NCBI RefSeq assembly: GCF_016031625.1
Contig: NZ_JACCHP010000018.1
Coordinates: 57,891 to 121,890, forward strand
DNA length: 64,000 nucleotides
Source of the DNA: Bradyrhizobium agreste
Lineage (GTDB): Bacteria > Pseudomonadota > Alphaproteobacteria > Rhizobiales > Xanthobacteraceae
Direction: 5' to 3'
The notes under the pieces were generated by a model that worked only from the letters and a program-made list of their open reading frames with translations, was not told the DNA's origin and searched no databases. This document shows, piece by piece, positions 7,933 to 16,932 of this stretch; position 1 is the first letter of the stretch, and every line of letters starts with the position of its first letter. A program made the translations under genes and the position numbers.

Positions 7933-9177
7933 ATGCTCGATAATTCTCGACATCCCAAGCTCGACGAATCCTCGTTCCGCTACGAAGGCTGGCGCATCGT
8001 CGCCGTCTGCTTCCTGCTCGCGACCTTCGGCTGGGGCCTCGGCTTCTATGGCCAGAGCGTCTATGTCGCCGAGCTGCAGCGCGCCCACGGCTGGTCGGCC
8101 TCGCTGATCTCGTCGGGCACGACCTTCTTCTATCTGTTCGGCGCCTTGCTCGTCGTCTTCGTCGGCGAAGCCGTCACCAAATACGGTCCGCGGCTCAGCC
8201 TCATCGCCGGGACGCTGGCGATGGCCGCGGCCGCGGTCGCGATCGGCGCGGTGCGCGAGCCCTGGCAGCTCTATCTCGCCGATGCCGTGCTCGCCTTCGG
8301 CTGGGCCGGCACCAGTCTTGCCATGATCACCAACACGATCAGCCTGTGGTTCGACGAGAGGCGCGGCATGGCGATCAGTCTCGCGCTGAACGGCGCCAGC
8401 TTTGGCGGCATCGCCGGCGTGCCGCTGCTGGTCGCGTTGATCGGCCATATCGGCTTTGCCAGTGGGATGTACGCCGCCGCCGGCGCCATGCTGGTGCTGC
8501 TCGTGCCCGTCATCCTCCTTCTCGTCGGCCGCCCGCCCGATCGCCACGGCCGGCACGCGACCGCCAAGGCGAAGCCGCAATCATCGGCGGAGATCCGCGC
8601 CTTCGCGCTGCGTGACGTCGGTTTTCTCACGGTGACGATCGCCTTCGCCCTGGTGCTGTTCGCCCAGGTCGGCTTCATCGTGCATCTGATCTCGTTCCTC
8701 GATCCCGTGATCGGGCGCGAGCGCGCCGCCGTCGCCGTCGCGGTGCTGACCGCGATGGCGGTGGTCGGCCGCGTGCTGTTCTCGCTGGTGATCGACCGCC
8801 TCGATCAGCGCCTCGCATCCGCGCTATCGTTCCTCAGCCAGGCCGCCGCGCTTCTCGTCGTCATCAACCTGCACAACGATTACGTGCTGATCGCTGCCTG
8901 CGCCGTGTTCGGCTTTTCGGTCGGCAACCTCATCACGCTGCCCTCGCTCATCGTGCAGCAGGAGTTCGACTCCGCCGCCTTCGGCGTGCTGATCAGCCTC
9001 AACACCGCCATCAACCAGGTGACCTACGCGTTCGGTCCCGGCGTGGTCGGTTTCCTGCACGATCTCTCTGGCGGCTATACGCTGCCCTTCTATCTCTGCA
9101 TCGCGCTGGAGGTGATGGCGGCGGCGCTGATCATGGTGCGGGGGAAGCCGCGGGCAAGACTGTCTTCAGTGGGATGA
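7933..9177 (+). CDS. MFS transporter (monocarboxylate-porter type)
   Basis: This is a 414-residue protein with about twelve membrane segments. The N terminus (ESSFRYEGWRIVAVCFLLAT) and the central NTISLWFDERRGMAISLAL match the branch of MFS that includes oxalate/formate- and monocarboxylate-like porters, where the residues after segment 4 read W..xRRGxA. The substrate is unknown. The ATG at 7933 lies just after a palindromic repeat; an in-frame ATG at 7891 would translate the repeat itself and is rejected. It converges on the M48 protease gene with a 21 bp gap. Confidence 0.86.
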   Translation: MLDNSRHPKLDESSFRYEGWRIVAVCFLLATFGWGLGFYGQSVYVAELQRAHGWSASLISSGTTFFYLFGALLVVFVGEAVTKYGPRLSLIAGTLAMAAAAVAIGAVREPWQLYLADAVLAFGWAGTSLAMITNTISLWFDERRGMAISLALNGASFGGIAGVPLLVALIGHIGFASGMYAAAGAMLVLLVPVILLLVGRPPDRHGRHATAKAKPQSSAEIRAFALRDVGFLTVTIAFALVLFAQVGFIVHLISFLDPVIGRERAAVAVAVLTAMAVVGRVLFSLVIDRLDQRLASALSFLSQAAALLVVINLHNDYVLIAACAVFGFSVGNLITLPSLIVQQEFDSAAFGVLISLNTAINQVTYAFGPGVVGFLHDLSGGYTLPFYLCIALEVMAAALIMVRGKPRARLSSVG

Positions 9178-9198
9178 GGCGCGGCTTGGGGCGCGGCG

Positions 9199-10698
9199 TC
9201 AGTCCGCCACGATCTTGACGCGGTCCCGCACCTTCACCTGCGCGGTGCGATCGAGGCCGTTCAGCACGCGGAAACGCTCGGCGGGATGATCGACGCCGGC
9301 CATGCGGTGGGAGAGCGATTCCACGGTATCGCCGGGCTGCACGGTGATGACCTTGATGCGCAGCGGGCGCGCGGCCTGGATCTCGTCGAGTGTCAGGCGG
9401 CGGAACGAGTTGACGGTCTCGCGCGCGTTGCGCTCGCTCTCGGTCGATTTCTGCCGCGTCGCGAAGATGAAGCGATAGACGTCGCTGCCGAAGCGGAGCG
9501 CATAGACCTTGAACTGCCACTGGTCGCCCTTGGCGGTGGCGGACGCCGCCGGAAAACCGTTGATGGTGAGATCCTCGGTCGACGCCTTCTCGACGCCTTC
9601 CATCCAGCCGGAGTTGAGATAGTCCCCGAGCGATTGTTCGGCCGGCACGCGCACGACGTCGAAGCGCATCGCCTGCGCGCCGCCCTCGCGCACGCCGATC
9701 ACGGCCTGCGCGGTGTTGTCGAGTGTGAAATTATCCGGCGCCTGGAAGGTGAAGCCGAGCTTCGGATGCAGGAAGCGCCGGCCGCGGACGAAGCCTTCGC
9801 TGGGGTCTTCGCCATAGACGAGGTTGTCGATCGCGGCGAGATAGCTTTCGCGATCGCGCTCGGCGCCTTCAGGCGCAGTGTATTGGCGGGCAATGTTCTG
9901 CGCGTTCTGCACGCGTTCCGGAGTTGCCGGATGCGACGAGGTGAAATCCTGCGCGCGCGGATCGAGCGAGCTCTTGCCGGCCTTCAGCTCGGCATTTCGC
10001 TCCATTGCGGACAGGAAGCGCGCCGCGCCGTAAGGGTCGAAATGCGCCTTGGCGGAAATGCCGACGCCGATGCCGTCGGCCTCGAACTCCTGCTTGCGCG
10101 AGAAGCTCGCCATGGTGAGCTTGGTCTTGGCCAGCGCCAGCGCGGTGAGGTCGGGATCGTTGCTCATGTCGGTGACGACGCGGGTGACGATCGCGGCCTG
10201 GCGGGCCTGGTCCTCGCGCATCGCCGCGTGCTTGGACAGCACATGCGCCATCTCGTGGCTGAGCACGGAGGACAATTCGGAGGTGTCGCTGGCGAGCGCT
10301 AGCAGGCCTCGCGTGACATAGAGCTGGCCGTTGGGCAGCGCAAAGGCGTTCACCGCCCCGGAATTGAGGATGGTGACCTTGTAGCCCTGGTCGGGCCGGT
10401 CGGAAGCCGCGACCAGCCGGTCGACGGTCTTGCTGACGAGCGCCTCGAGCTTGGGATCGTCATAGGTCCCGCCATAGCTCGCCAGGATGCGCTCGTGCTC
10501 CTTCTCGGTGGCCGGGGTCTGGGCGACGGCGGGCTTCGGCTTCGGCATCGCGACGGCTGCCGGGGTCGCCGCAGTCTGGAACCGGCCCATATCGCCGCAG
10601 CCGGCGAGAAGTCCGCCCAGCGCAAGACAAAGCACGGCCGGCGCAGCCCGCAGGCGGCGGCAATCGACCAGTCCGTGCCGTTCTAGCACCCCATTCAC
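9199..10698 (-). CDS. M48 family metalloprotease lipoprotein with C-terminal LysM-like region
   Basis: This is a 499-residue envelope protease. A lipobox (GLLAGC, lipid cysteine C34) predicts anchoring in the outer membrane or periplasmic face. The zinc site is HEMAH (H148, E149, H152), with the third ligand in FEADGIG about 60 residues later, followed by SSHPATPERV. This order is that of M48 proteases such as BepA and LoiP, which clear misassembled outer membrane proteins. The last 60 residues (ITVQPGDTVESLSHRMAG to RVLNGLD) resemble a LysM fold, suggesting peptidoglycan contact. The stop abuts the convergent MFS gene. Confidence 0.9.
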   Translation of the reverse strand: MNGVLERHGLVDCRRLRAAPAVLCLALGGLLAGCGDMGRFQTAATPAAVAMPKPKPAVAQTPATEKEHERILASYGGTYDDPKLEALVSKTVDRLVAASDRPDQGYKVTILNSGAVNAFALPNGQLYVTRGLLALASDTSELSSVLSHEMAHVLSKHAAMREDQARQAAIVTRVVTDMSNDPDLTALALAKTKLTMASFSRKQEFEADGIGVGISAKAHFDPYGAARFLSAMERNAELKAGKSSLDPRAQDFTSSHPATPERVQNAQNIARQYTAPEGAERDRESYLAAIDNLVYGEDPSEGFVRGRRFLHPKLGFTFQAPDNFTLDNTAQAVIGVREGGAQAMRFDVVRVPAEQSLGDYLNSGWMEGVEKASTEDLTINGFPAASATAKGDQWQFKVYALRFGSDVYRFIFATRQKSTESERNARETVNSFRRLTLDEIQAARPLRIKVITVQPGDTVESLSHRMAGVDHPAERFRVLNGLDRTAQVKVRDRVKIVAD

Positions 10699-10724
10699 GT
10701 CGTCTGACCCGTGCCCGGCCTGCG

Positions 10725-11492
10725 TTAAGGCCTTACCCCTGTCGGCTCGTTTGCGCTCAGCAACTCGATCTGCCCCACGAGGCGCACATCGATGCGTGGC
10801 CCCGTATTCCCCTCAACCCAGCCCCGAACGCGAATACGTCGATTTTCCAGGGACTTAAGGGCCACACCAGCGCTTTCGAACGCCGCGAGCGTGCGCTTTG
10901 AAATAGTCACGGCAAAGCCACGTGTCCAGTTTCGTCCGAAGTTGAGGTAGGTCGTTGCCCCAGCTTGCCGGACCGACAGGACTTTGCCCTCGATTACCGC
11001 AAAGCGCCCGATCTCCGCCAAAATATCGTCCGGACTTTCCGCGTTTTTTATGGCCGACGGGTCAGCCCAGCTGCCCATTTTTTGGCGCCGGGCTGCGGCT
11101 TCGGACGCCATCAGGGCCGCCGCGCAGTCCTTGTCCACGATTTCGGCGGAGACCATCGCCTCGCCCCGGGCGAGCAGCATGGCCTGCACCGAGGTGTCGC
11201 TTTCGCCGATGAAGACCAGTGCGCCCTGGCGGCCGTAACGATCGGGCGTGTCGTCAGCGCTCCGCAGCATCACGTCGCGGCCGGCGAGCAGCGCGGTCAG
11301 CGCCTGCTTCGTGGTCGCGGTCGGCGCGATGCCGCTGAGGCGGATCTCGCGCCCGTCATCGAGACGCAGGCTGCGCGCATCGACGATGGCAGCGACACGG
11401 CCTTCGCCTTGGGACTCGAACTGGCAGGGGCTCGCGAATGCCGAGCTACTTGCGACAAGACATGCGACGATGAGGCGAAGCCGTTGCGTCAC
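10725..11492 (-). CDS. Exported staphylococcal-nuclease-fold protein
   Basis: This protein of about 255 residues has a signal peptide (LRLIVACLVASSSAFAS) and a thermonuclease-like domain: GRVAAIVDARSLRLDDGREIRL at the start, then DRYGRQGALVF and ARGEAMVSAE. The GTG at 11490-11492 is chosen because it places the signal peptide at the N terminus. A longer frame up to 11651 would translate a palindromic repeat. Several canonical catalytic arginines of Snase are not obvious, so it may bind rather than cut nucleic acid. It runs in the same direction as the M48 gene, 26 bp upstream of its start, so the two may be co-transcribed. Confidence 0.75.
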   Translation of the reverse strand: MTQRLRLIVACLVASSSAFASPCQFESQGEGRVAAIVDARSLRLDDGREIRLSGIAPTATTKQALTALLAGRDVMLRSADDTPDRYGRQGALVFIGESDTSVQAMLLARGEAMVSAEIVDKDCAAALMASEAAARRQKMGSWADPSAIKNAESPDDILAEIGRFAVIEGKVLSVRQAGATTYLNFGRNWTRGFAVTISKRTLAAFESAGVALKSLENRRIRVRGWVEGNTGPRIDVRLVGQIELLSANEPTGVRP

Positions 11493-11499
11493 GTGACCC

Positions 11500-11600
11500 G
11501 GAAAGGTTGCGTTGCGTGGCGACCATATCTCATGCGTAGTGCGGCGCGAAGAGGTTTCGTCACGCTTCGTCGCAAGAGCTCCTCGCAATGACGATGCCGA
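11500..11600. repeat. Intergenic repeat with inverted arms
   Basis: The stretch between the nuclease-like gene and the binding-protein gene contains GGTTGCGTTGCGTGGCG, TAGTGCGGCGCGAAGAGG and CGCAAGAGCTCCTCGCAATGACGA-like blocks of a type common in Bradyrhizobium intergenic DNA. It encodes no credible protein. Boundaries are approximate. Confidence 0.45.
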
Positions 11601-11767
11601 GACATCTTGCGTCTTCTCAGCATTCCGCTTTGCGGAAAACATGCGCGGCAACGCGCGCTTCTAATCTCTCCCGCGCTTGCTGCACTGTTGCGCATGCGGC
11701 ATGATTGCGGCAACACCAATAACCAAGCCGCCATCAGAGCACGGCGCGATAAGGGAGGTCGTTTTCG

Positions 11768-12973
11768 ATGAAGAGTGTTTTGTCCGGCATTTTTGCCGCC
11801 GCGATTGCCCTCAACGCGAGCGCCGCACAGGCTCAGGACAAGCCGCCGCTGAAGATCGGCGGCATTCTCGACATGTCGAGCCTTTATGCGGATATCACCG
11901 GCCCCGGCAGCGAGACTGCGGCGAAGATGGCGGTGGAGGATTTCGGTGGCGAGGTGCTGGGACGCAAGATCCAGGTGCTGGCGGCCGACCATCTCAACAA
12001 GGCCGATCTCTCCGCCAACATCGCCCGCGACATGCTGGACAATCAGGGCGTCGAGATGATCTACGATGTCGCGGCCTCCGCGACCGCGCTTGCCGCCGGC
12101 GAGATCGCGAAAGCGCGCAACAAGATCGTCATGTTCAACGGGCCGGGCTCGATCCGTCTCACCAACGAGGCCTGCGGTCCCTACACCATCCACTACGTGT
12201 TCGACACCTACGGCCAGGCCAATGTGACCGGTCTTGCGGCGGTGAAGTCGGGCCTCGACAGCTGGTTCTTCCTCACCGCCGACTACGCCTTCGGCCAGGA
12301 TCTGGAGAAGGACACCAGTGCCGTCGTGACCAAGACCGGCGGCAAGGTGCTTGGCAGCGTCCGCCATCCGCTCAACACGTCGGATTTCTCGTCCTTCCTG
12401 CTCCAGGCCCAGGCCTCCAAGGCGAAGGTGATCGGGCTCGCGAATGCCGGCGGCGACACCATCAACGCCATCAAGCAGGCGGCGGAGTTCGGCATCACCA
12501 AGGGCGGCCAGAAGGTCTCGCCGCTGCTCGCGTTCGTCACCGATATCGATTCGATCGGGCTCGAGACCGCGCAGGGCCTGCTGCTCGCGGAAGCGTTCTA
12601 CTGGGATCTCAACGACGACACGCGTGCCTTCTCGAAGCGCTTCATGGAGCGCACCAAGCGCGTGCCGACCTCGGCGCAGGCCGGCGTCTATTCCTCCGTC
12701 ACGCATTACCTGAAAGCCGTGAAGGCGGCCGGCACCACCGACGCCGCGGCGGTGATCAAGGTGATGAAGGAGACGCCGATCAACGACTTCTTCGCCAGGA
12801 ACGGCAAGATCCGCGAGGACGGTCGCATGATCCACGACATGTACCTGTTCGAGGTGAAGAAGCCGTCGGAGTCCAAGGGCCGGTGGGACGATTACAAGCT
12901 GCTCGCCACCGTCCCCGGCAACGAGGCGTTCCAGTCGCTGGAGCAGTCGCGCTGCCCGCTGGTGAGGAAGTGA
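11768..12973 (+). CDS. Branched-chain amino acid-type ABC transporter substrate-binding protein
   Basis: This is a 401-residue periplasmic protein with a signal peptide (cleavage near ASAAQAQDKP) and a Peripla_BP_6/LivJ fold: KIGGILDMSSLYADITGPGS at the N terminus, then FLTADYAFGQDLEKD in the middle. Its ligand may be an aromatic or short branched acid rather than an amino acid, as is common for this family in soil alphaproteobacteria. No permease or ATPase genes are adjacent. A GGGAGG site precedes the ATG at 11768. Downstream are CoA-dependent catabolic genes, which fits uptake of their substrate. Confidence 0.9.
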   Translation: MKSVLSGIFAAAIALNASAAQAQDKPPLKIGGILDMSSLYADITGPGSETAAKMAVEDFGGEVLGRKIQVLAADHLNKADLSANIARDMLDNQGVEMIYDVAASATALAAGEIAKARNKIVMFNGPGSIRLTNEACGPYTIHYVFDTYGQANVTGLAAVKSGLDSWFFLTADYAFGQDLEKDTSAVVTKTGGKVLGSVRHPLNTSDFSSFLLQAQASKAKVIGLANAGGDTINAIKQAAEFGITKGGQKVSPLLAFVTDIDSIGLETAQGLLLAEAFYWDLNDDTRAFSKRFMERTKRVPTSAQAGVYSSVTHYLKAVKAAGTTDAAAVIKVMKETPINDFFARNGKIREDGRMIHDMYLFEVKKPSESKGRWDDYKLLATVPGNEAFQSLEQSRCPLVRK

Positions 12974-12993
12974 CGGCGTGACGTAAGTCACGA

Positions 12994-13095
12994 CATCATC
13001 CCGGGGGCGCGAAGCGAACCCGGGATCCATCGCGCGGCAGTGACGGTTGAGGAATGGATTCCGGGTTCGCGCCAAGGGGCGCGCCCCGGAATGAC
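12994..13095. repeat. Palindromic intergenic repeat, family C, copy 1
   Basis: The left arm reads CATCCCGGGGGCGCGAAGCG-like sequence with GAACCCGGGATCC. The right arm reads GGATTCCGGGTTCGCGCC and CGCCCCGGAATGACG. The pattern of CCCGGA next to GGTTCGC matches the copies at 41769-41846 and 42981-43058. It separates the binding protein from the crotonase-fold gene. Confidence 0.75.
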
Positions 13096-13121
13096 GAAAG
13101 AAAAACAAGGGAGACGTCCCC

Positions 13122-13910
13122 ATGAACGACATGGTCCTGCAAAAGCTCGAAGGCGGGCTGCTCACCATCACCATGAATCGCCCGGAGCGGAAGAACGCGC
13201 TCAACCCCGAGATGGTCGCCGGGCTGGTCGAGGCGGCACGGCGCGCGGCTGATGATCCCGAGGTGCGGGCGGTGCTGTTCAAGGGCGCCGGCGGCTCGTT
13301 CTGCGTCGGCGGCGACGTCAAGTCGATGGCGCAGGGGCGCGCGCCGCTGCCGTTCGAGCAGAAGCTCGCAAATCTCCGCCGCGGCATGGAGGTCTCGCGC
13401 ATCCTGCATCAGATGCCGAAGCCCGTCGTGGCCCAGCTCGACGGCGCGGCGGCCGGCGCCGGCCTGTCGATGGCGCTGTCCTGCGACCTGCGGATCGCCT
13501 CCGAATCCTGCAAGATCACGACAGCCTTCGCCAAGGTCGGCTTCTCCGGTGATTACGGCGGCACCTATTTCCTCACCCAGCTGCTCGGCAGCGCGCGGGC
13601 GCGCGAGCTCTATCTGATGTCGCCGGTGCTCACGGCGAGGGAAGCGCACGCGATCGGCATGGTGACGAAGGTCGTGCCCGACGCCGAGATCGACGCGGCC
13701 GCGCACGAGCTCGCGCTGTCGCTGGCGCAGGGTCCCTCGATCGCGCTCGGCTTCATCAAGCGCAACATCAACAATGCCGAGCATCTGGCGCTGGAGGATT
13801 GCTTCGACGGCGAGGCGATCCATCACACCCGTTGCGGCGACACTGAGGACCACAAGGAGGCTGCCAAGGCCTTTGTCGAGAAGCGCAAGCCGACCTTTAG
13901 GGGCGCATGA
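13122..13910 (+). CDS. Enoyl-CoA hydratase/isomerase family protein
   Basis: This 262-residue crotonase-fold protein shows the oxyanion-hole segment GGSFCVGGDVKSMA and AAGAGLSMALSCDLRIAS. Neither classic hydratase glutamate is kept (LSM where GCE is usual, and FAKVG where PEI is usual). Instead an aspartate lies in GFSGDYGGTYFL, where PaaG-type isomerases have theirs. A delta-isomerase or related role on an acyl-CoA is therefore more likely than hydration (inference). A strong GGGAGACG site precedes the ATG, and the stop overlaps the next start as ATGA, so the VOC gene is translationally coupled. Confidence 0.88.
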   Translation: MNDMVLQKLEGGLLTITMNRPERKNALNPEMVAGLVEAARRAADDPEVRAVLFKGAGGSFCVGGDVKSMAQGRAPLPFEQKLANLRRGMEVSRILHQMPKPVVAQLDGAAAGAGLSMALSCDLRIASESCKITTAFAKVGFSGDYGGTYFLTQLLGSARARELYLMSPVLTAREAHAIGMVTKVVPDAEIDAAAHELALSLAQGPSIALGFIKRNINNAEHLALEDCFDGEAIHHTRCGDTEDHKEAAKAFVEKRKPTFRGA

Positions 13911-14659
13911 CCATGCCGCCCTATATCCGGCTGCGTCAGATCTGTCTGGTCGCGCCGCAGCTCGAGCCCGTCATCACGGATATCAGTCGGATCATGGGCC
14001 TTGCGGTCTGCTATCGCGACGGCAATGTCGCCAAATACGGCTTGGAGAATGCGCTGCTCCCGGTCGACACGATTCTGCTGGAGGTGGTCGCGCCGTTCAA
14101 GGACGGCACCACGGCCGGCCGCTTCATCGAGAAGACCGGCGGCCGCGGCGGCTACATGGCGATCTTCTGCTGCGACGATCCGGACGCGCGCGGCCGCAAC
14201 GCCAATGCGCTCGGCGTGCGCACCGCCAACGTCATCGACCACGCGCCCTATCACGGCGTGCAGCTCCACCCCCGTGACTGCCGCGCCGCCTTCATCGAGT
14301 TCAATCACACCGACGGCAGCGACGATAGTCTCGGCCCCTATCCTCCGGCCGGACCGGACTGGCAAAAGTTCATCCGCAAGGATGTGACGCAGGCGCTGAC
14401 GGCGGTGGAGATGCAGAGCCCGGATCCGCAAGGGCTCGCCGAGCACTGGGGCAGGATCATCGGCGTCGCGCCGACCGGCGCCGAACTGAAGCTGCCCAAC
14501 GCAACCTTTCGCTTCGTCAAGGGCGCCAGCGAGATCATGAGCGCGCTGGAATTTCGTGTGACTGACGTGGCGCAGGTGCTGCATACCGCCAAGGCCAAGG
14601 GCCTCGCGGTTGCGGGCAATGAGTTCTTGCTCGGCGGAGTGACGTTCCGCGTGAGTTGA
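13907..14659 (+). CDS. VOC family protein (glyoxalase/dioxygenase fold)
   Basis: This 250-residue protein has a vicinal-oxygen-chelate N-terminal half (RLRQICLVAPQLEPVITDIS, then LEVVAPFKDGTTAGRFIEK and RGGYMAIFCC) and a second, weaker repeat beginning near AVEMQSPDPQGLAEHWGRII. The reaction is not evident. It overlaps the upstream crotonase gene by 4 bp, so it probably acts in the same acyl-CoA pathway, for example as an epimerase-like step. Metal ligands are not clear enough to name. Confidence 0.82.
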   Translation: MTMPPYIRLRQICLVAPQLEPVITDISRIMGLAVCYRDGNVAKYGLENALLPVDTILLEVVAPFKDGTTAGRFIEKTGGRGGYMAIFCCDDPDARGRNANALGVRTANVIDHAPYHGVQLHPRDCRAAFIEFNHTDGSDDSLGPYPPAGPDWQKFIRKDVTQALTAVEMQSPDPQGLAEHWGRIIGVAPTGAELKLPNATFRFVKGASEIMSALEFRVTDVAQVLHTAKAKGLAVAGNEFLLGGVTFRVS

Positions 14660-14669
14660 CTGCGCTGCA

Positions 14670-14819
14670 CCCTCTCCCCTTGTGGGAGAGGGTGGATCGC
14701 CGCGTAGCGGCGAGACGGGTGAGGGGTCTCTCTCCGCGAGTAAATCTCCTGCGTTTGAATGCGCTGAAGCAATCCCTCATCCGGCGCTGCGCGCCACCTT
14801 CTCCCACAAGGGGAGAAGG
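14670..14819. repeat. Palindromic intergenic repeat (family E-like)
   Basis: The outer arms CCCTCTCCCCTTGTGGGAGA and TTCTCCCACAAGGGGAGAAG are inverted. The inner segments GATCGCCGCGTAGCGGCGAG and GGTGAGGGG recall family E. It sits between the convergent VOC and crotonase genes, where it may act as a bidirectional transcription stop. Confidence 0.78.
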
Positions 14820-14844
14820 AAGAAGAGGACGTTCGTCGTCGCGA

Positions 14845-15657
14845 TCACCGCCCCTTGAAATTCGCCACGCGGCGCTCTTCCGTGGCTTTGACGCCTTCCT
14901 TGAAATCCTCCGTCGCGCGCAGCCGCGTCTGCTCGGCGAGTTCGTGGTTGGTCGCGGCCATCACGCGGTCGGCGAGGTCCTTGCGCATCGTCGCGCGGGT
15001 GGAGAGCAGGCCGAGCGGGGAGCATTCGGCGATCTCGCCGGCGAGCTTCATCGCGGCCGCCTTGACTTGGTCCTGCGGCACAAGCTCGTTGGCGAGGCCC
15101 CATTTGTAGGCTTCTTCGCCGGTGACGCGGCGGCTGGTGTAGAACATCAGCTCGGCGTTGTTCTTGCCGATCAGCTCGGGCAGCGTCACGGTCAGGCCGA
15201 AGCCGGGATGGAAGCCGAGCTTTGTGAAATTGGCGGAGAAGCGCGCTTCGGGGCAGGTGACGCGGAAATCGGCCGACACGGCAAGCCCGAGTCCGCCACC
15301 GATGGCCGCGCCCTGCACGGCGGCGACGATCGGCTTCTTGGCGCGGAAGATGCGCACGGCCTGGATATAGAGATGATTGATCGGCCCGAGACTGTCGGCC
15401 GGATCGCCTTTTTTCTCGGCCTCGCGCGCTTCCTGCGCCTGCCGCGCCGGATCGCCGAAATTGGCGCCGGCACAGAACGCCTTGCCCTGCGCCGAGAGCA
15501 CGGAGGCACGGATCTCGATATCGCGGTCGAACTCCTCGAGCGCGTCCGCGATCTGGTTGATCAGCGAAATGTCGAAGAAGTTGAGCGGCGGGCGGCGGAT
15601 CTCAATGGTGCCGACATGCCCGACCTTCTCGACGCCGATATCTTGATAGGTGCTCAT
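14845..15657 (-). CDS. Enoyl-CoA hydratase/isomerase family protein
   Basis: This 270-residue crotonase-fold protein has the CoA and oxyanion motifs AFCAGANFGDP and AAIGGGLGLAVSADFRVTCP. Both catalytic glutamates of standard enoyl-CoA hydratase are replaced (GGLGLA and FTKLGFHPGFGL), and no aspartate takes the isomerase position. The reaction therefore cannot be assumed to be hydration. The ATG at 15655-15657 is chosen because earlier codons would read a hairpin repeat. It follows two acyl-CoA dehydrogenase genes on the same strand and likely shares their transcript and pathway. Confidence 0.88.
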   Translation of the reverse strand: MSTYQDIGVEKVGHVGTIEIRRPPLNFFDISLINQIADALEEFDRDIEIRASVLSAQGKAFCAGANFGDPARQAQEAREAEKKGDPADSLGPINHLYIQAVRIFRAKKPIVAAVQGAAIGGGLGLAVSADFRVTCPEARFSANFTKLGFHPGFGLTVTLPELIGKNNAELMFYTSRRVTGEEAYKWGLANELVPQDQVKAAAMKLAGEIAECSPLGLLSTRATMRKDLADRVMAATNHELAEQTRLRATEDFKEGVKATEERRVANFKGR

Positions 15658-15697
15658 AGATAGTCTCCAAACATCTCGATGCATCCGTAGCGAAGAA

Positions 15698-15722
15698 CCA
15701 CCTCTCCCATAGGGAGAGGTGG
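15698..15722. repeat. Short perfect hairpin
   Basis: CCACCTCTCCC and GGGAGAGGTGG form a perfect 11-bp stem around a 3-base loop. It lies between the acyl-CoA dehydrogenase stop and the crotonase start on the minus strand. It could attenuate the downstream gene or stabilise the upstream mRNA, and looks like a fragment of the family E repeat. Confidence 0.75.
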
Positions 15723-15753
15723 ACGAAGCGCGAGGCGAGGGTTTCGATCCCAT

Positions 15754-16914
15754 TTAGCGCAAGCCAAGCCCGCGGGCGATGATGCCGCGCAGCACCTCGG
15801 TGGTGCCGCCCTGGATGGTGAGTTTCGGTGCGGTCTTGATCGCGAAGTCGAGCTGCCGCTCCAAGGTCTCGCGGTTGGTCGCGGTCTCCTCGACGAAGGC
15901 GGCGAGATCGCGCACGCGGTGCGGCAGCTGCTGCTCCCAGATCGTGCCGATGTCCTTGACGATGGAGGCCTCGACCACCGGCTCCTTGCCGGCCTCGAGC
16001 ATGCCGGCCACCGAGACCGACATGCGTCGCATGGTGTGGAGCTGCGCAACCAGTCGGCCGATTCCTTCCGCGCTGCGCGTGTCCGGATCGGGACCGACCG
16101 CACGAACGAGCTCGGTCAGCACGTAATAGGTTTCGAGGAAGCGCTCGGGACCCGAGCGCTCATAGGCGAGCTCGCTCGTCGCCTGCTTCCACGCGCCGTC
16201 CACTTCGCCGAGCACGTGATCATCGGGGATGAAGTGATCGGTGAAGACGACCTCGTTGAACTCATACTGGCCGGTGATCTGGCCGATCGGGTTCACCTTG
16301 ATGCCTGGCTGCTTCATCTTGACCAGGAACTGGGTCAGGCCGTGGCGGCGGTTCTCCTTGGTCGGCGGCGAGGTTCGGAAAATCGCGATCATGTAGTCGG
16401 CGATATGCGCCGACGAGGTCCAGATCTTGGTGCCGTTGATGAGATAGCCGCCGTCGGTCTTGGTCGCGCGCGTCTTTGCCGCGAACAGGTCGGAGCCCGA
16501 GTTCGGCTCACTCATGCCGATAGCAAAGCAGATCTCGCCGCGACAGATCCGCGGCAGGATCTCCATCTTGATGTGCTCGGGTGCGTATTTCAAAAGCACC
16601 GGCCCGCTCTGCCGGTCGGCGACGAAGAAGCGCCGCGTCGGCGCGTTCGCGACGCGCATCTCCTCGGTCACCACGTAGCGTTCGAGGAAGGAGCGTTCCT
16701 GGCCGCCATATTTCTTCGGCCAGGTCATGCCGAGCCAGCCCTTGGCGCCGACCCGGTGGGAAAATTCCGGCGCGTCGGTGTCCTCGCGGTTGGGCTTGTG
16801 CGGATCGAAGGTGCCGGCGGCGATCTCCTCGGCGAGGAAGGCGCGAACTTCCTTGCGCAATTGCTCGCACTTCTCCGGCAGGCGGATCGGATCGAAACGG
16901 AGGGCAGCGGTCAT
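15754..16914 (-). CDS. Acyl-CoA dehydrogenase
   Basis: This 386-residue flavoprotein oxidises an acyl-CoA to the enoyl-CoA and passes electrons to ETF. The N-terminal helical domain is followed by the FAD and substrate motif CFAIGMSEPNSGSDLFAAKT, the beta domain (YLINGTKIWTSSAHIADYMI) and the C-terminal helical domain ending in TIQGGTTEVLRGIIARGLGL. The substrate is unknown. It is followed at 96 bp by the crotonase gene and preceded at 18 bp by a second, smaller dehydrogenase. Such unequal pairs often form heteromeric enzymes for bulky substrates (family knowledge). Confidence 0.92.
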   Translation of the reverse strand: MTAALRFDPIRLPEKCEQLRKEVRAFLAEEIAAGTFDPHKPNREDTDAPEFSHRVGAKGWLGMTWPKKYGGQERSFLERYVVTEEMRVANAPTRRFFVADRQSGPVLLKYAPEHIKMEILPRICRGEICFAIGMSEPNSGSDLFAAKTRATKTDGGYLINGTKIWTSSAHIADYMIAIFRTSPPTKENRRHGLTQFLVKMKQPGIKVNPIGQITGQYEFNEVVFTDHFIPDDHVLGEVDGAWKQATSELAYERSGPERFLETYYVLTELVRAVGPDPDTRSAEGIGRLVAQLHTMRRMSVSVAGMLEAGKEPVVEASIVKDIGTIWEQQLPHRVRDLAAFVEETATNRETLERQLDFAIKTAPKLTIQGGTTEVLRGIIARGLGLR

Positions 16915-16932
16915 TGTTGTCTCGTCCCCTGG

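Noticed and set aside
11489..13402. Long minus-strand frame opposite the binding protein and crotonase genes
   Set aside because: Low-complexity arginine- and alanine-rich antisense of well-supported genes, with no motif.
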